From: a bacterium
GTDB lineage: Bacteria; JAHJDO01
DNA length: 12,358 nucleotides
Reading direction: 5' to 3'
Assembly (NCBI GenBank): GCA_030631525.1
Contig: DAOVKY010000008.1
Span: 1-12,358 of the forward strand
Shown piece by piece: positions 1-6,148 of this stretch; positions within the stretch are counted from its first letter, which is position 1; every line of letters starts with the position of its first letter. The notes under the pieces were generated by a model that did not search any database, was not told where the DNA came from, and saw only the letters and a program-made list of their open reading frames with translations. Both the position numbers and the translations under genes were made by a program.

Positions 1-458
1 CCAGCCTTATCCAAAGTATTGATCAGCTGTTCAACTTCCTGAAGCCGCTCCTCCACCGTCTTGGGCATCCCCGTCTTTCCCCCCATGGTCAGACCAATAA
101 TATCGGCATCGCTCTCTTTAACCAGGGAGATGAATTCATGTTGTAGTCTGGAATCATTATTGATGGAGTTGATAACCGGGCGGGCTTGGCAAAGCGCTAG
201 TCCTGCTGCCATAGCCTTATGATTAGGGGTGTCAATAGCTAGGCGTACCTTTCCCACCTCATCGTGAATAAGCCCAATTACCCAATTCAAGTCATCTATC
301 TCCTTCTCCATGCTGGTTGCGGTATTAACATCAAGAATATCGGCTCCAGCTTCCACCTGCTCTCTGGCAAGACGCCGAATAGCAGCTTCATCTTTGGATT
401 CCAGAGCCTCCTTGACCGCTCTTCGCGTTGAGTTCAATAGTTCTCCCACAATTAACAC
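1..458 (-). CDS. Methyltetrahydrofolate:corrinoid methyltransferase, MtgA/AcsE-like (C-terminus outside window)
   Basis: Known role of the family: a pterin-binding TIM-barrel enzyme that transfers a methyl group between a corrinoid protein and tetrahydrofolate. Seen: 152 codons are present, starting with GTG at 458-456 and reading LIVGELLNSTRRAV, then AGADILDVNT, LAIDTPN and INSINND. These match the N-terminal strands of the DHPS/MeTr fold; Asp76 and Asn97 fall where Moorella MeTr has its pterin-contacting Asp75 and Asn96. A GGAGG at 470-466, 7 nt upstream, decides the GTG start. The gene begins one base after the mtbB stop, so the two are surely co-transcribed and probably translationally coupled. 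Inference: it moves the dimethylamine methyl from the corrinoid protein to tetrahydrofolate, replacing the methanogen methylcobamide:CoM methyltransferase MtbA. The direction and partner are not shown by sequence. Dihydropteroate synthase itself is less likely in this context. Confidence 0.88.
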   Translation of the reverse strand, partial: MLIVGELLNSTRRAVKEALESKDEAAIRRLAREQVEAGADILDVNTATSMEKEIDDLNWVIGLIHDEVGKVRLAIDTPNHKAMAAGLALCQARPVINSINNDSRLQHEFISLVKESDADIIGLTMGGKTGMPKTVEERLQEVEQLINTLDKA

Positions 459-459
459 T

Positions 460-1878
460 TTATTTCCTCCCATCGGCAAAAAGCCCTGCCTTTTGTTTGA
501 ATTTATTCACACTGCTGATCTCAATCCCAAGCAGTTCAGCAATTTTAAACTTGGCAGCCATACCGTTGGCACCACCTACCAGTGAGCTAATGGTACCAAT
601 ACCTAAGTCTGCCCTAATGTCACGCATTTTAACCTCGTCGGACAGGTCTGCTGGTGTAACTTTTAGTTTTTCGGCCACATACTTCTTTGCTTCGGGTAAC
701 CTCATTCTGCGGCTAAGCTGCATCCTCATTACCAGATCTCCGGCAGTTCGGATGCCACCCATGCCTGCAGCTAAACCGTGAGCAATTGGCTGGCTAAAGG
801 CGTCACCTATGCCTACCTACAATCCATCCGCCTTGCCTATCTGTACCAGTGTCTTAGCCACTCGTGTGACGGAATCAATAGGCGGCACAGGACACAGGGG
901 TACTCCACACACGCCCACTCCAACATTAGGGTGGATGGGGATGTTTGATACCTCTGAGGTGTGTTTAACAAAAGTGACAACTTTAGAGATGTTCCAGGGA
1001 AAGGATTTTGTGGAGTTATTATTTACTACTGGCCCGAAGATGTCAACTCCTGCCGCCTCAGCCATCTTTAGTTGTTCATGGGGGTACATGCCAGCTAATC
1101 TCTGTCCATTAAAAGTGATCTGTCCATGCATTCCCATGACAAACTCAGCAGCCATACCCATTTCAATCGACATTTCAGGTACTTCCTCTTTTAATCTCTG
1201 CACCGCTTTCAAGGCGACATAAAAATCGGTGTCTCCAGCGGCTGCGACAGTATCAAGATTCAAACAGTCAACACCAACTGAAGCCATTTTTTTGCCAAGC
1301 CAGACTAAATCATCTGTAGAAACAACGGCTGCTTCTTCCTGGGATTCACGGGCCTCCTTGATTTTTCCCTGGGGGAAAAGGTCTGATGGGTTGTCGTAAG
1401 GGCCAAGAGGCTTATAATAAGCTAACAGGTTAGGGCCTGAAACATAGAGCATCGGAACAGTAAGCAACAGGTGGGTTGTCTCAACTTCCTGCAGCTTCTG
1501 ATTAAGATTATGTTTTCCTGTGAACCCGGTGGCTCCCAAGACTGCACTATCCTGGGCAAATGCCCGTTCATGTACTAATACTGATATGGGAGGGCTCATG
1601 GGTATGCCGAGACCTCCACTAGCACCCTCGTCTTGATTCATCCTGATATAAGAAACATCGTCAGTGAGAACAACCTCTTCACCGGATCTGACGCCAACTA
1701 TCCGATCCTCATCAGCAACAATCTCAAAAAGGTGTTCCTGTTCAGCTGAAGTCAGTTCGGGGATTTTCCCCCTGTCAGCAGCATCCTTAGTTCCTGCAGT
1801 AATATCTTCTTTGACCTGGATGGCAGACATTTTAACTTGTTGCCCATCACCCATTCGGGTTAAGATTTCTTCTTGCAT
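460..1878 (-). CDS. mtbB: Dimethylamine:corrinoid methyltransferase MtbB, with UAG read as pyrrolysine
   Basis: Known role: MtbB takes a methyl from dimethylamine and puts it on the cobalt of its cognate corrinoid protein, using pyrrolysine in the active site. Seen: one frame of 473 codons (472 residues including Pyl) broken only by TAG at codon 354, ending in TAA at 462-460. Both sides match Methanosarcina MtbB (467 aa, Pyl at 356): the start RMGDG, internal DTVAAAGDTDFY, MGMHGQITF, GMYPHEQ and FGPVVNNN, the flanks KADGL and VGIGD around the amber, then AAGMGGIRTAGDLVMRMQ. The start is ATG with AGGAGG six bases upstream. The pylSn stop lies 3 nt before this ATG, and the next gene starts one base after the stop. 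Without Pyl the product would be a 353-residue fragment lacking the conserved C-terminal quarter. Monomethylamine (MtmB) and trimethylamine (MttB) enzymes are different families and fit less well. Confidence 0.96.
466..470 (-). promoter_or_regulatory. Ribosome binding site that fixes a GTG start
   Basis: GGAGG on the minus strand lies inside the last codons of mtbB, 7 nt before the GTG at 458. It is the only strong site near the N-terminus of the pterin-dependent methyltransferase, and no ATG lies close to the conserved start of that protein. Confidence 0.8.
817..819 (-). other. In-frame amber codon predicted to encode pyrrolysine (residue 354 of MtbB)
   Basis: The plus strand reads CTA, so the message has UAG, in the sequence KADGL-UAG-VGIGD. 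The position aligns with Pyl356 of Methanosarcina barkeri MtbB. The same operon encodes a tRNA with anticodon CUA and all Pyl synthesis and charging proteins. The frame stays open and homologous for 118 more residues, which argues against a random nonsense mutation. Confidence 0.95.
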
Positions 1879-1881
1879 TGC

Positions 1882-2301
1882 TTACCTCCTTTTTAAAGTA
1901 TTTTTTTCGATTTCCATATTGTAGGGGCGGGGCTTGCCCCCGCCCGTTCCCAGATTCAAGTTTTTGTCAGGCCAAAATTGGAAATGGACAGGAACTCGGC
2001 CAGACTTGAAAACTGTTGCTGAATATTTTTTAACCTTCCATTCAGGAACTGCACATTTATCGCAGGTCCTGACATACCACTTATTACGAAGCCATCTTGC
2101 AGCATGACTGTTTTTAGAGTTGCGTATTGTCATTTGTTCGTTACAGTGGGTAACCACATGAGCATAAGAATCTCCTTTAGCTTCAAAGGTTTTGATACCA
2201 TGGAGAACTCCCTGTCTAGAAGGCCACAGTTTGATTTTCTCTACTAGCTGAAAAAGGGGGACTCGTTTCCAATAGATTCTTCTTCGTGCCTTATCCGCCA
2301 C
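1882..2301 (-). CDS. pylSn: Pyrrolysyl-tRNA synthetase N-terminal domain protein PylSn
   Basis: Known role: a small zinc-finger RNA-binding protein that grips the compact body of tRNA-Pyl and helps PylSc charge it. Seen: 139 aa from GTG. Residues 25-90 align with the N-domain of Methanosarcina PylS: LWPSRQGVLHGIK matches LWMSRTGTLHKIK, then THCNEQ, RNSKNSHAARWLRNKW and RTCDKC. The four predicted zinc ligands are all present (His34, Cys53, Cys80, Cys83). Start: an ATG at 2355 is in frame but lies inside the tRNA-Pyl gene, whereas GTG at 2301 has AGGAGG 8 nt upstream and follows the tRNA 3' end by 30 nt. Odd: the tail after about residue 100 has no counterpart in the domain and is encoded partly by a short shared repeat and a GC-rich palindrome. 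The TAA stop overlaps the mtbB ribosome site. Confidence 0.93.
   Translation of the reverse strand: MADKARRRIYWKRVPLFQLVEKIKLWPSRQGVLHGIKTFEAKGDSYAHVVTHCNEQMTIRNSKNSHAARWLRNKWYVRTCDKCAVPEWKVKKYSATVFKSGRVPVHFQFWPDKNLNLGTGGGKPRPYNMEIEKNTLKRR
1923..1946. repeat. GC-rich palindrome (REP-like hairpin) within the 3' end of pylSn
   Basis: The plus strand reads GGGCGGGGC, a TT loop, then GCCCCCGCCC, giving a near-perfect hairpin with one bulged base. It sits in otherwise moderate-GC DNA and resembles short dispersed palindromes I recall from anaerobic Firmicutes genomes. In the pylSn frame it encodes the Gly/Pro-rich tail GTGGGKPRPY. In the mRNA it would fold about 45-70 nt before the mtbB start, where it could stabilise or separate the mtbB message. 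No second copy was noticed in this window. Confidence 0.7.
1961..1978. repeat. 18-base repeat copy A (inside pylSn tail)
   Basis: TTTTTGTCAGGCC followed by AAAAT on the plus strand. It matches positions 10053-10070 at 17 of 18 bases, in the same orientation. Here it is read in the pylSn frame as part of FWPDKN, in the nonconserved tail next to the GC-rich palindrome. Confidence 0.55.
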
Positions 2302-2309
2302 TTTTCTTT

Positions 2310-2315
2310 CCTCCT
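2310..2315 (-). promoter_or_regulatory. Ribosome binding site that fixes the GTG start of pylSn
   Basis: AGGAGG lies 8 nt before GTG 2301-2299. It rules for this start over the in-frame ATG at 2355, which would place the initiation codon within the T-arm region of the tRNA. Confidence 0.85.
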
Positions 2316-2331
2316 CATTTCTGTCAAATTT

Positions 2332-2406
2332 TGGCGAGGGGTCCGAGAGTTTCACTCGGCTACACAGATTTAGAGTCTGCGTGATCTATCTTCCAATCAA
2401 CCCCCC
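2332..2406 (-). tRNA. pylT: tRNA-Pyl, anticodon CUA
   Basis: Seen by folding: acceptor GGGGGGT pairs with ACCCCTC (one G-U), a single base separates acceptor and D stem, and the D stem is GATT/GATC with loop GGAAGATA. The anticodon stem is six pairs, CGCAGA/TCTGTG, with loop CTCTAAA (anticodon CTA at 2373-2371). The variable loop is three bases (TAG), the T stem CCGAG/CTCGG is perfect with loop TGAAACT, the discriminator is G and CCA is encoded. Total 75 nt. The one-base acceptor-D link, 6-bp anticodon stem and 3-base variable loop are the known hallmarks of tRNA-Pyl. It lies 16 nt after the pylD stop and 30 nt before pylSn, so it must be cut out of the polycistronic transcript. Odd: the D loop is eight bases, where Methanosarcina and Desulfitobacterium tRNA-Pyl have five. 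Confidence 0.95.
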
Positions 2407-2419
2407 AGTTTACTATTTT

Positions 2420-2425
2420 TCACTA
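2420..2425 (-). other. Tandem stop TAG-TGA at the end of pylD
   Basis: The pylD frame ends TCC AGC AGT ATT TAG TGA. TAG is the codon this operon reassigns, and TGA follows directly in frame. If UAG is read as Pyl here, PylD gains only one residue. All nine other complete genes in the window end in TAA or TGA. Confidence 0.9.
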
Positions 2426-3241
2426 AATACTGCTGGACTGAACCAGCATAGCAGCCACACCAATCTCCAGCACATCATGAATCAAATGCTCTTTGCCCAC
2501 AGAGTAAGCCTCTTCAGTTAACCCCAGAGGTATTCCAGGTGCAGCAATAAGTGTTTCTAATGTGATATGCCTTGACTGTATGATATTGACTGCTGGTGAA
2601 GCATCAAAAAATAGTGTATATCGACTAAGTGCCTCCTCCAGATTTCTTTCCACCGTAATTTCATGTCCTTTAACCAATGACTCCACTCTATCTTGATTAG
2701 GGTCAAAGACTGCTACCTTTGCCCCTCTCTTTTTCAGAGATAAAACCGCATTCCAGCCCACTCGCCCGGCTCCACCAATCACTAAAACCCGGCGCTGAAT
2801 TAAACCTCCAGCCATGGCTTCTAATGCCGAAACATAGCCTTTGGCTGTTGCCTCTACATTATCAATGACTTTCCTTAATGGAAAATTCATGGCAACAAAC
2901 CGATTATCATCAGCCAAAAAAGCAATATCTCCCCCTTTCTCAATTCCCTCGGCTAATCCAGCGACATCACTATCTCTGGTTATAAAAGCCTCAGCTCCCA
3001 TGTGAATCAAGATTCCTTTAACCGCTTCAGCAAAGTTTTCAATAATACCTTGCCCCGAAGTTATGCGAACCACAACTACCTTATGTGAACCTATAGCAGT
3101 TCTCGCCTTTTCCTCGCTGACTTCCACAGAGCGTCTGGCAATCTCCTTGAGTGACAAACCTGTTTTTCGAACCAACTCAGCATCATACTCAGGAAGTTTC
3201 CGTGTCACATTCATTACATCTTCTTTAGTGAGACGTGTCAT
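2423..3241 (-). CDS. pylD: Pyrrolysine biosynthesis dehydrogenase PylD
   Basis: Known role: NAD-dependent enzyme that oxidises (3R)-3-methyl-D-ornithyl-N6-L-lysine; the product cyclises to pyrrolysine. Seen: 272 aa. The N-terminal TRLTKEDV resembles the start of Methanosarcina PylD (ALLTPEDL). SGQGIIENFAEAV (about 62-74) and FLADDNRFVAMN (108-119) match its conserved SGNGIIGSFSE and LMADDNTFLAHN. A Rossmann loop VIGGAGRVG lies at 154-162, followed by FDASPAVN, APGIP and the C-terminal LEIGVAAML. Start: ATG 3241 has GAGG 6 nt upstream and matches the family N-terminus; in-frame ATGs at 3253 and 3271 would lengthen the overlap with pylC. With the chosen start the overlap is 17 nt. The stop is TAG directly followed by TGA. 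Confidence 0.94.
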   Translation of the reverse strand: MTRLTKEDVMNVTRKLPEYDAELVRKTGLSLKEIARRSVEVSEEKARTAIGSHKVVVVRITSGQGIIENFAEAVKGILIHMGAEAFITRDSDVAGLAEGIEKGGDIAFLADDNRFVAMNFPLRKVIDNVEATAKGYVSALEAMAGGLIQRRVLVIGGAGRVGWNAVLSLKKRGAKVAVFDPNQDRVESLVKGHEITVERNLEEALSRYTLFFDASPAVNIIQSRHITLETLIAAPGIPLGLTEEAYSVGKEHLIHDVLEIGVAAMLVQSSSI

Positions 3242-4373
3242 ATTCACCCTCATAACTTCTAATATTTTCAATAACCTGCTGACGCTTAAGCCATGCTTGG
3301 TCCCGGCTTTCCCCAGTAGTGATCAAAGTTGCCACCCAGGGAAATGGCGATGAATTAAAGTTTGTCACACTTATATCAGCGCCAAAGAAATCTGGGACTA
3401 TTTCCAGGGAATCGACTTCTCCCATAATGTGTTCTCCCATGAATTCTAATCCGTTTTGGGAAACTTTAATATGCTCGTAAACAACCCCTCTTGGTGCTTT
3501 TATTTCAGGGATTCCGGGCATTATACCTGTAACAAATATATCCCCTAATAATTCCAACATATTTATTCCCATGGATTCATAAACTGCAGTAGGAGTCTGA
3601 CTTGGAAGTCGGGCATCAATTTCTAACACCTTGGGAACTTCATGGTCAAGAATAACCTCAACATCCATGATACCCTTCAAATGAAGGCTTTGGGCAATAG
3701 TGAGGGCGATTTCTTTAATCTGTTTATCTAAAGACTCTGGAATCTCAGCAGGGACGAGAACCCGATTGCAGTCATAGTGGCTATCCATCTCGAGCTCGGT
3801 GACCTGGAGAGCTACGTAATGGCCTGCCAAACCCAAAACCTCAATAGAATAGGACGGACCCGCCACATATTCCTGCAAAACACTGTGTTTCAGTCCTGAG
3901 CCTATCTGTTTAATAAAAACATCAAGTTCCTGTTCAGTGCCTAGCCTGGATACCCCACGACTCCCGCTTGAGGTGGATGGTTTTACTATAAGCGGCAATC
4001 CACACTGAGGCCAACTTTGTGGCAGGGGAATACCCAATTTTTCAAAAAGACGGTTGGAGCGTTTCTTGGAATGGGTAATAAAATATGCTTCGGCATCATA
4101 CGCTAAAGGGATGTTGGCCTCGGCAGCACCTCTCTGTAAAGCTCCAAGTGCAGTAACATTCTCAACTGCAGGGATAATCAAATCAACTTGTTCTATAATC
4201 CGAGGTAAAGATGAAACATCTTTGACAATATCACATTGGTAAAAAGATGAGCACAATCCGGCTGCTGGCGGGCTCTGTTTCTTATCAATAAGAATTACCT
4301 CCCACCCTGCCTCACGAGCCAGGAAAGCGGCTTCAATTCCTTGCAGTTTTCCCCCAACAATGGCTACTATCAC
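3225..4373 (-). CDS. pylC: 3-methylornithine-L-lysine ligase PylC (ATP-grasp)
   Basis: Known role: joins (3R)-3-methyl-D-ornithine to the epsilon-amine of L-lysine with ATP, the second step of pyrrolysine synthesis. Seen: 382 aa against about 363 in Methanosarcina. The N-terminal preATP-grasp strand is IVAIVGGKLQGIEAA. The ATP-grasp region has LPLIVKPSTSSGSRGVS (127-142) and VLQEYVAGPSYSIEVL (165-180), then GIMDVEVILD and EIDARLPSQTPTAVYES (251-267), which is closely conserved in PylC. Start: GTG at 4373, overlapping the pylB TGA as GTGA, so translation is probably coupled. The 3' end overlaps pylD. Other ATP-grasp ligases such as carbamoyl phosphate synthase relatives are excluded mainly by the EIDARLPSQTP block and the pyl context. 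Confidence 0.95.
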   Translation of the reverse strand: MIVAIVGGKLQGIEAAFLAREAGWEVILIDKKQSPPAAGLCSSFYQCDIVKDVSSLPRIIEQVDLIIPAVENVTALGALQRGAAEANIPLAYDAEAYFITHSKKRSNRLFEKLGIPLPQSWPQCGLPLIVKPSTSSGSRGVSRLGTEQELDVFIKQIGSGLKHSVLQEYVAGPSYSIEVLGLAGHYVALQVTELEMDSHYDCNRVLVPAEIPESLDKQIKEIALTIAQSLHLKGIMDVEVILDHEVPKVLEIDARLPSQTPTAVYESMGINMLELLGDIFVTGIMPGIPEIKAPRGVVYEHIKVSQNGLEFMGEHIMGEVDSLEIVPDFFGADISVTNFNSSPFPWVATLITTGESRDQAWLKRQQVIENIRSYEGEYDTSH

Positions 4374-5476
4374 AATAACACCCTTTCCTTGAAGCGATAT
4401 GCGTTTATATCGCTTTTCTTCTCGTTCTCAATCCATGAGATATAATCGTCAAGCCCTGCCTGGGTTAATCCCAATTCATTAAGTATCGGAACTATCCCTT
4501 TCACCGTACGATAACCTTCTCTGATATCCAAAGTGCTTTGAGCCACACCCGCCATTTCCGATTGAGGCAGAATCAATGAAGTTACTACATTAGCTCCAGC
4601 TTCCAGCTTATCCCTGAGCCCATCAATGCCATATACATCAAGAGAGGCAGGTATCAACTTATTAGGAAATAGCAGACGCAAAACAGCGATAATCACCAGC
4701 TCACGCAGTTTAGGGGGTGGCGGGAAATCTTGCATGGGAGTTCCCTGCTGAGGAATAAAATTCATAACCCGTATCTGATGAGCCCCCATCTTCTGCATCT
4801 CCTCAATAGAATCAACTATATCATCTAATGATTCTCCTACCCCACTCAATATCCCCTCCTCTATGAGCAGACCCAATTCGGCTGCTTTATATTTCTTGCT
4901 AAGCCTATCACTGTAATTCTGGTTCAACCGAAGCTGATGGAAGAGTTTTTCATTATGGGTTTCTTGATAGCAAGCATACCACTCTGCCCCTGTTTCAAAT
5001 AGATTATCCAAAACTTGATCGGGAAGAGCACCAAAGGAAACCATTATCGGTAAAGAGGTTTGCCGTTTAATTTCTTTTACCAGGTACAGCAGCGGTTCAA
5101 AACCATCCTCTTTTTCATAATAGAGTAAATCCTCTCCCATGGTTAAATCGAGTAAGTGAACTCCTGAGTCCGCCATGTCAATAGCAGCCTCAATTACTTG
5201 GCGGTCAGTCTTCCGATACCGCCGGCAGAATCTATTGGAAGAGCGATAGCTGCAAAAAGCGCAATTATTGCGGCACCATGTGGACAAGTATAAAAAGCCG
5301 TAAAGAAAGATGCTATCACCAAAATATCGCTGCCTTAAACTTTGAGCTGCAATAAAAAGTTTCTTAATTTCGTCAGCTTGCTTTAACCCAAGTAAGTAAA
5401 GAACTTCCCTCCTTGACAAAGGCTCCTCATGGAGTGCTTTTCCTAGTATGCTAATAACCATAACATCAACTTTCAA
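4370..5476 (-). CDS. pylB: 3-methylornithine synthase PylB (radical SAM)
   Basis: Known role: radical S-adenosylmethionine mutase that rearranges L-lysine into (3R)-3-methyl-D-ornithine, the first step of pyrrolysine synthesis. Seen: 368 aa with the 4Fe-4S motif CRNNCAFC (Cys68, Cys72, Cys75). Blocks shared with Methanosarcina PylB follow in order: LLDLTMGEDLLYY (108-120), ACYQETHNEKL, EEGILSGVGES (206-216), RVMNFIPQQGTPM and RLLFPNKLIPASLDVYGIDG (267-286). Start: TTG 5476 overlaps the stop of the corrinoid gene as TTGA, which suggests coupling. ATG 5461 is an alternative that shortens the protein by five residues; neither has a clear ribosome site. Biotin synthase and HydE are relatives, but the LTMGED and IPASLD blocks point to PylB. 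Confidence 0.95.
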   Translation of the reverse strand: MKVDVMVISILGKALHEEPLSRREVLYLLGLKQADEIKKLFIAAQSLRQRYFGDSIFLYGFLYLSTWCRNNCAFCSYRSSNRFCRRYRKTDRQVIEAAIDMADSGVHLLDLTMGEDLLYYEKEDGFEPLLYLVKEIKRQTSLPIMVSFGALPDQVLDNLFETGAEWYACYQETHNEKLFHQLRLNQNYSDRLSKKYKAAELGLLIEEGILSGVGESLDDIVDSIEEMQKMGAHQIRVMNFIPQQGTPMQDFPPPPKLRELVIIAVLRLLFPNKLIPASLDVYGIDGLRDKLEAGANVVTSLILPQSEMAGVAQSTLDIREGYRTVKGIVPILNELGLTQAGLDDYISWIENEKKSDINAYRFKERVLL

Positions 5477-6126
5477 CTTAAGCAGGTTAATTGCTTTATC
5501 TTCTTTACTGCATCCACAGCATTTTCACCATAGGCATCGGCTCCTATCCGATCGGCCCAGGTTTGGCTGGTTGGCGCTCCACCCACAATTGTTTTGACTT
5601 TATCCCGCAGCCCCGCTTTCTTTAGCTCCTCTATTACACTCTTTTGCTCTACCATAGTCGTTGTCAATAAAGCACTCATTCCAACTACATCTGCCTTTAC
5701 CTCAATGGCTTTTTCAACGAATTTTTCACTAGACACATTGACACCCAAATCATAGATTTTAAAGCCGTTGGCTAATAAAAAAGACATAACTATTGATTTC
5801 CCAATGTCGTGTTGATCCCCTTCCACAGTCCCCATTACTACCTTCTTAGTCGACTTAACTTCTGATTCAGGGACTTTAGCCATACATATTGCTGTGCCGG
5901 CTTTCATCGCTTCGGCGGTCATTATCAATTCCGGCAGGAATAATTGTCCCCGGTCAAAAAGATCCCCGACCTCAGTTATCCCAGGAACAAATCCCTCAGT
6001 TATCACTGTATATGGTTTAACGCCGCCTTCCAAAGCTTTCCTGGCAGCTTCCTCCGTTTTACTTAAATCATAGTTAACAATTGCTTGTCTGGCGTCTTCC
6101 AATAAAGCTTGTTGTTCTTTTACCAT
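5473..6126 (-). CDS. mtbC: Dimethylamine corrinoid protein, MtbC-like
   Basis: Known role: B12-binding carrier that accepts the methyl from a methylamine methyltransferase and presents it to the next enzyme. Seen: 217 aa with the usual two domains. The helical cap domain (about 1-90) includes FDRGQLFLPELIMTAEAM. The Rossmann-like B12 domain starts near 95, with the cobalt-ligand motif DQHDIG (His106), SALLTTTM (151-158) and GGAPTSQTWADRIGADAYG. Start: ATG with AGGAGG 8 nt upstream. Context: it lies 22 nt after pylSc and overlaps pylB by 4 nt, so it is locked between two pyl genes. Assignment to dimethylamine (MtbC rather than MtmC or MttC) is inferred from mtbB in the same operon; the three types are close and the sequence alone does not separate them. 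Confidence 0.88.
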   Translation of the reverse strand: MVKEQQALLEDARQAIVNYDLSKTEEAARKALEGGVKPYTVITEGFVPGITEVGDLFDRGQLFLPELIMTAEAMKAGTAICMAKVPESEVKSTKKVVMGTVEGDQHDIGKSIVMSFLLANGFKIYDLGVNVSSEKFVEKAIEVKADVVGMSALLTTTMVEQKSVIEELKKAGLRDKVKTIVGGAPTSQTWADRIGADAYGENAVDAVKKIKQLTCLS

Positions 6127-6148
6127 AGTATGAACCTCCTTTAATCAG

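Noticed and set aside
780..816. PYLIS-like stem-loop after the amber codon
   Set aside because: I could not fold a convincing hairpin just downstream of the UAG, and such elements are not known to be needed for MtbB-type genes.
428..1222. Plus-strand open frames across mtbB
   Set aside because: They are antisense to a well-conserved gene, match no family I recognise and lack ribosome sites.
460..1878. mtbB as a pseudogene with a premature stop, or as two separate genes
   Set aside because: The break is exactly TAG at the family's Pyl position, both sides are conserved, and a complete Pyl decoding set is present in the same operon.
1914..1919. TACAAT (minus strand) as a -10 box for an mtbB-specific promoter
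   Set aside because: The position 17 bases upstream falls in the GC-rich palindrome and shows no -35 hexamer.
2302..2355. ATG at 2355 as the start of pylSn
   Set aside because: It lies inside the tRNA-Pyl gene and the 18 added residues have no counterpart in the family; GTG 2301 has an ideal ribosome site.
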